This document shows, piece after piece, positions 22,940 to 35,039 of a stretch of DNA of 64,000 nt. The DNA lies in the NCBI GenBank assembly GCA_930367205.1, contig OV884012.1, positions 48,815,239 to 48,879,238 on the forward strand, given 5' to 3'. Source of the stretch: Acanthosoma haemorrhoidale. Lineage: Eukaryota; Arthropoda; Insecta; Hemiptera; Acanthosomatidae. Each line of letters starts with the position of its first letter. Within the stretch, counting starts at the first letter, position 1. A model generated the notes under the pieces. It saw nothing but the letters and a program-made list of their open reading frames with translations, did not search any database and had not been told where the DNA came from. A program made the position numbers and the translations under genes.

Positions 22940-23800
22940 GAGAGTCCAAATACAAGTCAAACGCGACAATGTCGTCGGTTCAAAATTTAAACCTACAATC
23001 GGCATCTTCAATTTAAATCTAGAAGATATAGACTCATATTTATAAAGACTAAAAATGTTTTTGACATTGGCTAAGATGAATGCCAATCAACAAGTAAGCT
23101 TATTGTGTGTGGTATTAACCCCATAAGTCTTTAAAATTAAAAAAAACAAATGGAATATCTCCAAAAACTATAACTGAGGTCACTTTTTTAGATTGTGAAT
23201 CTTATTTCAAAGACTATTACACACCAGCAAATCGTCAGATTGCCAACAGGTATAAGATCTAGTTAAGACAACAAAGGGAGAGTGAAACCTTGTCTCAATA
23301 TATAAATGCTCTCCGTCAGTTGGCATCTCGGTGTGATTTCGGGCAATTTTTATAGAGGATGCCGAGTCAACAACTGCTACGTAAATTGTTGTCTCAGACG
23401 GATGGTCTGTCATGGAAAGTAAAGCTAGTGCAGGAGTATGAAACTATCGAGACATCACAACAGGTCATGGCCAACGAAGAAAATAGTGGTACAGTTTCTC
23501 TAGTTTCTAGTTTAGGTCACATAACAATTATCAGCATACAAGTCTGCCAGTCAATAATTCTAGTCGTCGTCAAAAGTCACCACCAAGCGAACGTCAGCAG
23601 GCTGCAGTGGTCTAAAATGGAGGGAGCCCGCAGAACAATAAAAAAAAGATTTGTACAGTGTACAGTCAAGAACAATGTAGAATCGTGCCCAGCTTTAAAA
23701 TGGAAGTGTTTTAGGAGTGAAAAAGTGGGGCGTTGTTTTTCAAGAAAATGCCAGATCCCGATAATAAATTCATAATGTGCTGTGTTAAATAAGCAAGGGG
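22940..23800 (+). mobile_element. Ty3/gypsy retrotransposon, gag remnant (left part)
   Basis: Mixed plus frames follow a gypsy gag: FNLNLEDIDSYL near 23005, then YYTPANRQIANRYK (about 23214-23256), SQYINALRQLASRCDFGQFL (about 23293-23352) and a CCHC-like knuckle region (CPALKWKCF ... GRCF ... KC near 23690-23750) in which some spacing is lost. Frameshifts and stops are frequent, so the element is dead. The element continues at 25480 after an inserted Jockey copy. No LTR pair could be defined. Confidence 0.75.
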
Positions 23801-23836
23801 AGTTTAAAAATTTAGTTCTTATTTCGCTAAGAAAAA

Positions 23837-25480
23837 ATGGCCGACCATTATACCGCAGACAATGCCGCTAGGTCAGGTAACTACCACGATCCTCAGCAAC
23901 TGAGGACAGGTCAGAACTATATGTATGTCTCCCCGAAGCAGCTCACGGCGATTCTTCGCCGGTGTCAGGGAAACCGAGCACCAGGGGGTGACGGGGTGCA
24001 AACGGTATTGCTGAAACAGCTGCCGAGGAGAGGGATTGCCCAACTCGTTAACCTGTACAATTCATGTATCAGGTTACGATACTTCCCGACAGCGTGGAAA
24101 CAAGCTATCTTGTTCCCGCTGCGCAAGCCCACAAAGAGAGGTGACCACCCCGCCCACTATCAACCGATCAGTCTCCTCCCTCACATGGGGAAGATTCTCG
24201 AAAAGATAATACTGAACTACCTGAAGGAGTTCTGTTCGGAAAATGCTATCATTTCGAACGAGCAGACAGGTTTTCAGGATCATCTGTGTACAGACCATCC
24301 GCTTGTGAAGGTACAGACGGAAGCCACCCTCGGTACCAACAAGAATACAGCAACTGCTGTGATCTCGTTGGACTTCACGCATGGTTTCGACTCAGGGTCC
24401 CACGGGATGCTGTGCTAACAGCTTTGTGACTGGGAATGCCCATAGCAGCTATACACCATGTTGGTTTCCTTCTTGAAGAACAGATTGGTGAGGGTACGGG
24501 TGGGTGATTGTCTCTCTAGCCCATTCCCTCTGACTTGTGGAGTTCCTCAAGGAGCGGTTCTGTCTCCGGTTCTTTTCAGCATGTACACATCTGAAATTGT
24601 TGGGACAAACTATAAGAAAGCTACTGTAATCGCTTTCGCCGACGACATTGTGGTTTACAGCAGCAGCATGAATGAACAAAGAGCTCTTACACAGGCCGAG
24701 TCAGTTTGTAACGTTATCAGTGACAGACTGGGCATGTTAAACATCAGCGTAAACGCCGAGAAGACCGCCTGCGTAATCTTCTCCCTCCAAAAGGGGAAAA
24801 AATCCTTGCCAAAATCGTTTAGTATAGGAGGGCAAGAGAACTCACCAGCTTTCTCAATGCACTACCTGTATAAAAATGGATATCTCCATCTCCATTTCTC
24901 CACTCATTTTAGTAATAAAATAGAAAAAGTACGACAAAGGTCTTACCGGCTATCCCACTTGCTAACTTCACCCAACCTGTCGCTTCGTCTCAAACTGATG
25001 ATCTATAAATGTGTCCACCGGCCAGCTCTGCTGTACGGTGCCCCGCTATTTACCCACTTGACTGACAATACAGCCAAATGTCTCCAACATTTCCAGAATG
25101 GGATCATGCGAAAAGTGGTCCGACATACCTCTCTCGAGAAGTTGAAGAACGCTGACCTGCGCCCGTTGCTTGGTCTGCCGTCGGTGGGTGAGTTCATCCC
25201 CCGGAGACACATCAAGTTTTTGACTCGTTGCAGCACCTAACCAACCCAGTGTTAAACACTATGACCCCACCACCCCTCCCACATCGATGGCAACAGACTG
25301 TCGGGGAAAAATTAGATTAAGAATTAGTATGTAAGTTTGTTTTAAGTTTGATCAAAAAGGTGAGCCCCATCACCTTTATTAGCTAGTTTAGTCCAGTCAT
25401 GTGTAATGTATATCATTATACTTGTTTATTCATTATATAATTTTTATAAAATAACAAAACCTGTATATAATGTAGCGATG
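23837..25480 (+). mobile_element. Jockey-clade retrotransposon copy inserted in the gypsy element
   Basis: One reading frame runs from 23837 to 25240 and is broken only by TAA at 24416-24418 and TAG at 24443-24445. Blocks in order: a pre-RT segment (SPKQLTAILRRCQGNRAPGG), [51 protein letters not shown], the catalytic box AFADDIVVYSSS (about 24632-24667) and the thumb block [15 protein letters not shown]1 and the endonuclease are missing, so the copy is 5'-truncated. About 240 nt of 3' UTR follow; the exact end is uncertain. It is the same family as the minus copy at 9001-10490 but less damaged. Confidence 0.88.
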
Positions 25481-26870
25481 CTACAGGAAATACAGAATAA
25501 TTTGTAAATGGATTCGCCTGAGGATTTATAATTATCTGTGAATTTAAAGGGGCTATGAAAGAGAAAAAAATAGTTAATAATGAGACGTATGATCAAATTG
25601 ATTTAAATGGTTAAAATGTGAAATTTATGGTTGATACAGAATCTTTTACAGCCTTAAGAGATTAAGAGGTGTTTGTAAAAGGATTTACAAGGGGAATAGA
25701 GTTTCCTGGAAAATTATCCACTGCCAACGGTTCAGAGTTCCCTATTTGTGGATATTTGCTGGCTGAAATTAGGGTTAATGAAACAAAAGCTTTTTTGCCC
25801 TTATTGCTGCCAAACAATCTGTGATCTATTAAAGCTATTTATTATAGGGAGAAACTGGTTAAATATAGTCTACCCTCATTGGCAAGGAATATCAAAAATA
25901 TATAGCCTGGATAGCCTAAATATCAGTAAGAATGAGGTATTAGGTTGGTACATGTAATAGTCTCAATAGCCTGGAAAGTATAAACGATTTTGTAGCAGCG
26001 TATCTGCGTGTCTTTTCAAAACTAGATGGGGAAAAACACATACAATAATTTAAAGTCATTATAAATTTAAAACTAGAGGCAAATTCAGTATTTTCTTAAG
26101 CTTACGAAGAAGGCCCTTTGCGTTATGACAGTAAGTCATAAATTAATTGAAAAGGTTAGACTCCGAGGATATTATTTGCAAAGTCAGTATTAGTCGGTGG
26201 GTTAGTCCTCTGGTCGTGGCCCCAAAAAAACCGGCCAGTTACGACTTTAAGTTGATTTAAAAAATACCATAATCACGCAGATAGAAGTAAATTATTATCC
26301 CCTACCATTATCCTATGAATTCTTCGATAAATTTGTGCATTGTAATTTTTTTTGTCACTTAGATTTAACAAATAAAGTACTTATTTACTTCTAGAAGTTG
26401 AAGAAAACAGTAGAGAATTGTTAACGGTAAAAACGGTGTTTGGTCTATATCGTTACAAACAATTAGTTTTTGGTTTTGCGTCAAGTCCAGCGATTTTTCA
26501 AATGGTTTTGGATATCATTCTCGAAGGTATTTCGAACTGTTCAGCTTATTTGGAGATGATATCTTGATTAAGGGGGGGGGGACTTCAAGGGAAGATTATA
26601 TGAAAACCTTGAATTTAGTGTTAAAAAATTTGGAATAGTATAATGTAAAAATAAATCTAGATAAAAGTCTCTTTGGAGTAGAGTCAACAGAGTTTTCGGG
26701 TTTTTACATATCTGCGGCTGGCAAAGAACTACCAAATGATAACATGGAAATAATTACTAATTGCTCAGTACCAACAAATGTCACTCAAGTGAAGCTATAT
26801 TTATTTATCTATGTAATCTTTTTATAGAAATTTTATTAAAATGTGTCCTGATAAGATCGTAAGTAAAAAT
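25480..26870 (+). mobile_element. Ty3/gypsy retrotransposon, protease and reverse transcriptase remnant (right part)
   Basis: The protease-like segment has MVDTESFTAL (25626-25655), where the DTGA active-site motif has become DTES, followed by IIGRNWL and YPHW. The reverse transcriptase is recognisable from FGLYRYKQLVFGFASSPAIF (about 26440-26500), a catalytic YLDD box destroyed by a one-base loss near 26550-26556, KSLFGV and GFYISAAGKELP (about 26665-26735). A 10-base G run follows the catalytic box. RNase H and integrase are not seen. Strand and order match the gag at 22940-23800, so this is the other half of the interrupted element. Confidence 0.78.
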
Positions 26871-29800
26871 GAAATCGATGCACATACCAGCATTTATATT
26901 TATTTATTTATTTACATTATTATCGAATCAGACATTAATTTTTTATTAATTACTTATACGTTCTGCATTTTGGTGTAAAATTTTAAATATAAATAATAAT
27001 TGTGAAGTAATATTTTTGTAAAAGATTTGATCTGAAGGATATTTGTAAAAATAGATTACATAATCAGACCTGCAGTTTTTATACCCTCAATTCTATAATC
27101 TTATAAAATTTTCAAATGGTGAAGCAGAAATTGTGATAAAACCACCAGTAACAATTAAAACAATTACACAACTGATGGAAAAACAGACCAACCCATTTCA
27201 ACTGGTGCTAAAGGGGCGTGGCCAGGTCTCTAGTCTACCCCCACCCCGGCTCAGTATTTCGCTTTACAGTAGTGAAGGTTGTCCTCTCCACACACCTCCT
27301 TGCCTCTCTGACTGGATCACTCCACTCATCCGGTGAACCGCTGTCCATTCAACAAAGACAAGTAATTCATCGTTCATGTTCCTCTTAAGTTGGCTTAAAA
27401 AAGGAGGGGCAAAGTCAGGAAGTCCCTTTTGCTATATTATTTTTCGTCACTACTAAACAATATTCAATGGCAATGTCTTTTTTTTTTTTTTGTTCTTGGG
27501 GCTTTGTCGATAAGTAGGAATTTAAGGGGATAACGTGGATAAAGCTCACGGCTAACATGGTGCTGAACTACGTCTACTATTTTTAATGATCATTTTCTAA
27601 ATGAGGTGCTATTAAAGTTGCAATAAAACAACGATAAATCTGTAGAAAATGAAGTGTCATTCCCAAGTGAGTGTGTAAGTGTAAGCAGAGAGTTGCTGAC
27701 ATATATAAAGGAGAACGGGTTGAAAACATGGATGGGTCTATTTGGTATCCCAGAACTAAAACTTACATCTGGTGAATATAGAAGGCATAATATTACAAAG
27801 TAGATTGTCAAGAAACGTTTATGCTCATTCCGACTTAAATAAATACATCATTCGGACATTTTAGAAAAATAGAAAATATTAATCACTGAAAAATGGTACG
27901 TAGTCGGATCATATAATTCCATAAACAAATCTATTTAATATATATAATATATTAGTATGATCGTCTTAAACCAAAGCACAAAGATAAAAAACCAGTTTAT
28001 GGATTAATTTTTATAGATTCTTAGGGGACAATTAATTAAGGCGCCATTTGAATTCTAAAGTATTTGGCTGGCATTTAAATTTTGTGAGATTTTTTTATAG
28101 AATGTCACCATATTTGTAAAACAAGCACTTGGTGAATAATTATAATTATTAGTTTCTTCCCCATTCTGCTTAGGATATTTTATAATTAATATTTCATTTA
28201 TAAATACATGTATAATGTCATTTATGTAGTACAGTAAATAATTAGATAAGAGATAATAAATAACTACGAGTTCGGATCCCGGCTTGCCCCCGGGAATAAA
28301 CGGGAATGAGTTACTACTTATAAATTAATTTAAAAAAATCAATAATAGAGAAAGAACGGATCAGACGGACGACAGCGGCTAAATTGTGCATCAGGCAAGT
28401 ATCGGATGGCAGGAGCTTAGCTTAAAGGGAGGGAGACTACTCACCCCTGTCTGCCCGGGAGCTCCTGCTACTCACTGCTTTCCTGGTATGCTGTACTACC
28501 TGGTTGAGTTTGTGGGCCTTTTCACAAAGAACAGGCAGGAAGGAACTGACTGACGATGACTGACTGTGAGTGAGAGAGAGAGAGGACCTCTTCTGGGATT
28601 CCTTTTTAAGTAGGTATTTGGGGCAGAGGTTAACTGGAAATTAACGTTAAGATTTACTTTGAATTCTTTATTAGACCTTTAAAACATTAAATTTACGTGG
28701 TGTTAAATAAAACATTATGCTGATAGCATCTACAAATACTACAACTCAAAATTACGTGAATAATTTAAAATTGTCTGAATCTAGCCTAGTTGTAGAGTAC
28801 AAAAAACAACTCAATTTCTCATTAACTCACCGTTTATAATTTGTTTAGACCTTACTTTGTTTTTAAAAGCTACTTTCTTAAATAATAAAATACGGTAAAA
28901 AAAGTAACTTGAATTTTTTGAAAGTTCTACCCCTAGTGAAATTACCATTCATTGAAGAGCTGACAGAACCATGACTAAACTTGTCAGTAAATTGTGAGTG
29001 AATATAACAATAAAAATATGTATCATCGGCCTCAGGGTCCCGGGCCCCCCCTTCCCTGCCCTCTCACCAGCCCGGACAAAGAAACTGTGATTTTTTTACT
29101 TACCGTTCTTTGTATGATAAATTCTCCCCTTAAATTATTTATTTATCTGAGATGCCCAAAAAAAGATTTAAATTTAAATCGTAATTTTTTAAAATTTATT
29201 ACTAATTATATTAATTTACCTTGCCTAGATTTGTATGTTCGAAGAGAGTTGACAGAATACATACATTAACAAAAAAATACACATGAAAAAAATAATGAAT
29301 CATCATTCTACAATTTTATATTTTTTTTTATCCACTTAAATAAATACATTACAAATATGTAATATCTACAAATATTGACAAATCCAGAAGATCAATGTCA
29401 TATGTCTCTACTCAGTAAGGTAGGGCGGAATGTATATTTCCATAAAGTAGGAAATATTTGAATCTAAAATCTGACCATATCTCTTCAAAAGTTCGGATTA
29501 AGATATCACCTACAACCATTCATTGGAAATGCTGTAAGCAATAGAAATACTGGTAGATTAATAATTTTTATGTAGTATTCAAATGAACACCAAAGTAACT
29601 GTACCTGCTGATATGTTACAATGAAAACAGGAAGAAAACACGATTATTCAAATAAACTCCCCTAGGTTAATCAGCTAGTTAAAAATTTAAGAGCATAACA
29701 AATATGATTGATTATTATTTTGCTATCTGTAATGAATAATAATTGATAAGCTTTATAGATTAACTTATCATTAAAAAATAAAATATATTCTGCATATTGT

Positions 29801-31630
29801 GACTTCAAGCAAACCACAAAAATTTTGCTAGTACAAATAATAAAAAACATATTCTGTTGGCAATACATGGTCATTGAAGTATAAATTGATTGTCCATAAA
29901 TAAACAGTTTTTAAAAATATGATCATCAATTTCTTCAAGAACTTGAGGTGATCCATACTAATATTTGTAATGCAATTATGTAAAAATGAACAATGAAAGA
30001 AATGTTTTTTTCAAACATGTTTTTTACCTAACAGCATATAATAAACGTGTTGTGCATGCCACTCCTAGATCGATGAAGTTTACTTATTCGATTTTATTAC
30101 CTCAGAAAGTGATAAGAACAGAAATAAAATGAAAAAGCCTCTATTTTACACTAGTGGTATGGTATAATATAATATATACTTTTATACCAATAAAATACCC
30201 TACTTTTATTTTAAAATGTGATAAAAAATGTTTTTTTCTCCAGAAATGTTTTTTGAAAATACAGCAGCAGAGATGCCAAGTGGAAAGAAAATAATAGAAA
30301 GGAAAATAAAAGTTAGAAAAAAACCTTTCATAAAACTATTCAATCGACGCCCCTTCTAACTTGACTAGACCTGGGGTGTACTGGAACCAGTGGCTTTTGG
30401 ATGGGTCCAAATTTTGCTGCACCCAAAAATATAAAAACATAGTCATTATTTATTTATCCTTTTGGTTAGTAATAAATTCATTATTATTTTTATATATCTT
30501 TATAAACTGACATTACTTTGTTTCTTTATTATGACTATTGTGTACTAGAGCTAGATGTTATTTTTCATTCAAGTGTTTTGGTGCAAAGAAAGATTCTTGT
30601 GATTGAAGCCTCGAAGCAGTGATACGCCCGTTATTATTAAATCATTAATTACTTTGTTTTGGAAAGGAACAAGTATTTAATTTTGGCACAAAATGTGAAA
30701 ACCAATTAAGGCTTAACTAACTACATTTACTTGCCTACCTAAATAGTGCAAGTCTATATTAATGACTTTTTTAAAAATCTTTAATGACTTAGACATCTAT
30801 ATGACTTCAGGAACTTCAGCAAGTACAATTATCAAATTACCCCAACATTAATAAATATTTCTATGACTATCAAAGTGAAAGTGGTCTAAGTCATGCATTT
30901 TTTCATTCCACAATATTTAAATGATGCTTGAATAGATAAAAATATATTTGTATACTGTTGTGATATTTAATTAAAGACTTTTATATCAAGAAATTGAAAT
31001 ATAAATATGTTATTCAAATCATATATCAAGAAGGCGAAAATAAAAACAATTGAGAGTGGAGGAAAAAACAAAAGGGCAAGTAGTATTAGTTGTTATGATG
31101 AGAACACAGCATTTACTCACTCTAGTTTTGGGATCAGCCCGGGATATAAGTATCTTACTAGTGATCACAGTAAAAAATGTTTATAAGTTATTTGTTGTTG
31201 GCCTTGAAGTGGAACGGAATAGAAAAAGCACCAGGAAGAAGAATCAAGAAGAAAAGGAAAAGAAAAAATAGACACGTAATTAATGTAAGTTTTTTTTTTT
31301 TGTAATTAAATATAACCTTTTGCCAGAATTATTTTTGTTAGTAGAACCTAAAAAACATCAGATAATAAGTAAATAAGATAAATTTAAAGTTAAAGAATAA
31401 AAATAAAATTACGATATCTTTCAAAGAACGTAATAATACTATATAATGAAATATTTCTGAGGAAAGTTTTTTCATGACTACAAAATTTTGTATGTCGCTC
31501 ATGAGGAAAAGTGATTTTTAAAGTGTTAACCTTCTGTCGGGCGCTTTGTATCTGCGATTTTGTCTCTTAGTCCCACTCCTAAGCATCCTTGCCATCTTAT
31601 GTTTCCAGTACCTTTCTCATTTGTTAGTTT
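26871..31630. other. Intergenic, no gene recognised
   Basis: Mostly AT-rich. Less AT-rich islets at about 27190-27345, 28270-28600 (with a B-box-like GAGTTCGGATCCCGG near 28268-28282 and a GA repeat near 28570-28585) and 29030-29085 look like repeat pieces. None has a coding motif. Confidence 0.4.
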
Positions 31631-31634
31631 GGCC

Positions 31635-32012
31635 TTATAATGACTATAAAACAGTTCAAGACAGTGGTTCATTGTCATTGTTTTGAAGACCAGAACACAA
31701 GGGAAGAGAGAAACAAATTAGATAGGCTTTTTCCAGTTCAAGACATTTTCCATAAATTTGTACAAACCTTCCTAGGAGAGTTAGTACATTCCTGAATAAA
31801 GAGAGCTATTGGTGAAATGATTACAGGTTTTCAAGGGAACTGCCCTTTCACAGTAGGTACATACCATCAAAACCAAACAAATATGGTATTAAATATCAAT
31901 CCCTAGTTGATGAAAAAATGTATTACACTTACATCATAGACATTTATGGTAGGAAACAACTAGAAGGCCCTTTTTTCATCAGTAACAAGCCTAGTGATGT
32001 AGTGAAAAGGTA
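31635..32012 (+). mobile_element. piggyBac-type transposase relic
   Basis: Plus-strand frames read TREERNKLDRLFPVQDIFHKFV, then GFQGNCPF, then LVDEKMYYTYIIDIYGRKQL, EGPFFISNKPSDVVKR. This order is typical of the piggyBac transposase core, from before the first catalytic Asp through the second. The first Asp position (usually in a TIDE-like motif) appears as AIGE here, and there are stops and frame changes, so it is inactive. No terminal repeats were found. Confidence 0.75.
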
Positions 32013-32149
32013 AATTAATCTGTAGACATTTATCTTTCATTTTCAAGCTACCTTTCAGTTTATTGTGAGCTATTCAAGTGCTTGTATAATTTTTTGATAA
32101 CAATTGGATCTGAGAAAATACGAGTTATATTTTTATATGAATTCAAAAA

Positions 32150-32470
32150 TAATGCTTCTGAAGCCTTTTGAAACATCAATATAGCTTTTGGCGATGGGAC
32201 AGTGAATGAAAGAACTGTGTATCGGTTGTTCTCTAGGCTTCAATCTGGCAATAAAAGTCTTGAGCATGAATCTGGGGGAAGGCCAGAAACAAATCTCAAT
32301 AATGATAAAGGTTTTAGTAGAGGCCAATCCACATCAGATAAGCAGAGAACTTTCAAAACACTTAAATGTCAGCCATTATTCTGTTATAAGACATCTTCAT
32401 GCTATTGGAAAAACAAAATAATGGACCAGTGGATGCTCCATGAAATGACTTATTGCCAGAAACTTTGTTG
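32150..32470 (+). mobile_element. mariner transposase N-terminal relic (second, different lineage)
   Basis: Two plus frames combine to FGDGTVNERTVYRLFSRLQS, then NKSLEHES, GRPETNLNND and VEANPHQISRELSKHLNVSH, SVIRHLHAIGK. This is the paired helix-turn-helix region of a mariner transposase of the kind related to SETMAR/Hsmar1. A frameshift separates the halves, and the catalytic domain is absent. It differs from the 11136-11455 relic. Confidence 0.8.
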
Positions 32471-33205
32471 AAATGATTGTCAGTTAACTTTAAAAAAAAA
32501 TTTATGATCTAAAATTAGAAGTTTTTCCATATTCACCAACTCACTATCATTTTTTCACAGCATTTGACGCATTTTTAAAAACAAAATATTTTAAAATGAA
32601 AACGAGGTAAACTCTTCATTTCTTGATTCAAAGTCAAAAAGTTTCTTTGAACAAGAAATAAAAACCTTGTTGGGCAGTAAGAGAAATAATAATATTGTTA
32701 AAGTTTGATTTTTCTTTCATTAGCCTCAAACCCTAGGAACTGACATTTCATCCCTTCCAACCAAATAGAAAATCATGCCAAGTCCTGCAAGTATTTCTCC
32801 ACATTATTTCCTTTATTAATATATCATGTAATGTGTTAATGCAATATATGTAACCCCAGTTGATAATTGATGGATGAGATTTTTGGGTTAAAATAGAAAT
32901 GTTTTAATCAATTAAAAAAAGTAGGTCTTTGATGTATAGAATTGAGAAAATATCAAAATTATTGAAACAGGATGTGCATTTTTATTTTGTATTTTTTTCA
33001 TAATATTCGCTAATGTGTCTTAACCATCATGTATTCAGTAAAATGTTTAATATTTTGGAAAGTACCTAGCAAACTCAAGATTTATTGTTGGGTCATTTTT
33101 ATGACCTCTATGTCAAACATACACACCCACCAGACAGACAGAGAAAGCAGTTTTTTTCCCTAACTGTTTTAAATGCCACATCCTTTCCTGACTTGCCAAT
33201 TTAAC
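32471..33205. other. Intergenic, nothing recognised
   Basis: AT-rich sequence with no ORF or motif of note. Confidence 0.4.
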
Positions 33206-33210
<5 letters not shown>

Positions 33211-33238
<28 letters not shown>

Positions 33239-33435
33239 CTAAACCCCATGAAGTTATACAATGAAAATATTAAAAGAAACTTTGCAAATTTCTCCTCATC
33301 CTGCTATGCACAGATGCATTTGAAGGAGTTCGTGTTACTCAACAATACAGATTGTGGTTAATAGGAAAATGATATGAATACAAATCTAGGTGATGGGGCT
33401 CACCTTCAATTTAACGAAGATGAAGATACCTTGAA
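33211..33435 (-). mobile_element. Jockey-family 3' UTR fragment with long poly(A) tail
   Basis: A 28-T run at 33211-33238 on the plus strand is a poly(A) tail on the minus strand. The next 200 bp closely follow the 3' UTR of the minus-strand Jockey copy near 9016-9210 (shared CTGCTATGCACAGATGCATT, TGAAGGAG and CTCACCTTCA-like blocks). It is a severely 5'-truncated insertion. Confidence 0.7.
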
Positions 33436-33483
33436 TTAAAACCACATTCCTGCATAATTATGAAGCGAGAACAAAGAGAAAGA

Positions 33484-34095
33484 ATAATGAACATAGCGAT
33501 ATCTCTTACCATAAAATGTGGAGAGCAGACTGCATTGATAGAGCCAATTGAAAATTATGGAACATAAAGGAATTTTCCTTTTGCAGTACTTATTGGATTT
33601 TCTAAATTATTTAAAAACAGTAATCAAATTATAGCAAATTTTGGAATGTTAGCGCCGAATGGTAAATGGTTAACACTAAGTTCTCTCAACAGATGGCGCA
33701 ACACCCTCAAAACATCTTTGCTGCCTTGTTTTGCAGGCTTGTAGGTACTATTACAATTATTTTGTTAATTATTGATTTCATTAATTAATTATGTATCTAA
33801 ACTACGTTAATAATAAATTAATCTCATTATTGAATAAAAGAAAATTGAAACCACCTTCAACTTCATGTGAGATTTGAAGTCAATTTTGAAGAATTATCAT
33901 TGGAAATGATTGCCCGAATATGGAAGAAAAAGTGGACTATCGTAATAGTGCTGTTTTATATGCTCCTAATAATGAACAAAACAATATCTCTTACCATGAA
34001 ATGTGGAGAGCAGACAGCTTTGGTAAATCCAATTGAAAATTATGGAAACAAAGGAATTTTCCTTTTGCAGTAATTATTGGATTTTTTATCTGATA
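33484..34095 (+). repeat. Direct duplication of about 115 bp
   Basis: The segment at about 33484-33600 recurs at about 33968-34083 in the same orientation. Both contain ATATCTCTTACCAT, AATGTGGAGAGCAGAC, CCAATTGAAAATTATGG and AAGGAATTTTCCTTTTGCAG. The second copy is within an open frame (33867-34073). Origin unknown; it may be part of an unrecognised transposon. Confidence 0.55.
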
Positions 34096-34115
34096 ATGAG
34101 CCTTGACCCTAAATA

Positions 34116-35031
34116 CACTGATGGACAAAATTAATGCACCACTCAATTTATTTTAGTTAAAATTGCATAAATTGGCTTCCGCTTTTATTTTGTTTAACAA
34201 TTGGTATTTAGGTGATATCAGTGTACATATAAACCATGAATAATGCTTTTTTTCCCTCTTCAATCCCTTTTTCACAAACAGTAGCATTTGATCCAACCAA
34301 TTTAGACATCATAAATTTTGTTCTCACTCATTCTTTCTCTTCATAAACTCTTTGTAAACGTTTTTAATTTTGTTCAATGGCCCTAGTAAGGCATTTAAGG
34401 TAATACGATTACATTAGGGATGTGGCATTGATAAAGGAATGATGCAGCCAGCGTGGGTTGATAGGAGGCTTGGTGCACATCACTCGTCCATAGGCAGGGC
34501 TCTACAGTGTTAACATCCAGTTAATGGATGATAATCCCAGACCCCACAGAGCACAAATGGTTGATGATTACCTGATTGAGGTTGGGATTGAGCACTTGAA
34601 CGCTTGGTGTGGCCACCATGGAGTCTAGACTTAAATTCTATTGAACAAGTCTGGGACGAACTGAAGCAAAGAGTACGATGTCAGAATCCATTTCCTAATA
34701 CCTTTGAAGAATTGGAAAGGGCTGTTGTTGAACTGTGGGACAATATACCTCTTCGAATCAATGCCAAGGAGTTTAAGAGACATGATTTGTGCCAGAAGCC
34801 GAAATACCCCTTATTGAGTACGTTTTCTTAAAAAAACTTTTGTCCAAGTTTATCTTTTTTTTAAAAAATATTTTTTTCTTTTACTCATTATGTAACTTTT
34901 ATTATCTGCGTAAAACATAATTTCGTTTTCAAATGAATAATTTTCCAACCAAAAATATTTTTGAAGAAAATTTGCACAAAATGGAAATCTTTCAAAAAAT
35001 AAGGGTAATGCATTAATTTTGTCCATTAGTG
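34116..35031 (+). mobile_element. Tc1-like transposon with both terminal repeats, internally deleted
   Basis: Terminal inverted repeats match: CACTGATGGACAAAATTAAT at the left (34116) and its near-complement ATTAATTTTGTCCATTAGTG at the right (ending 35031). A TA lies just left of the element. Inside, remnants of the N-terminal helix-turn-helix (RRLGAHHSSIGRA near 34465-34502) and of the C-terminal catalytic region (DDNPRPHRAQ near 34528-34560, then WPPWSLDLNSIEQVWDEL near 34607-34660) remain. The middle of the transposase is missing and frames are broken. At about 916 bp it is shorter than full-length Tc1 elements. Confidence 0.82.
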
Positions 35032-35039
35032 TTTATGAT

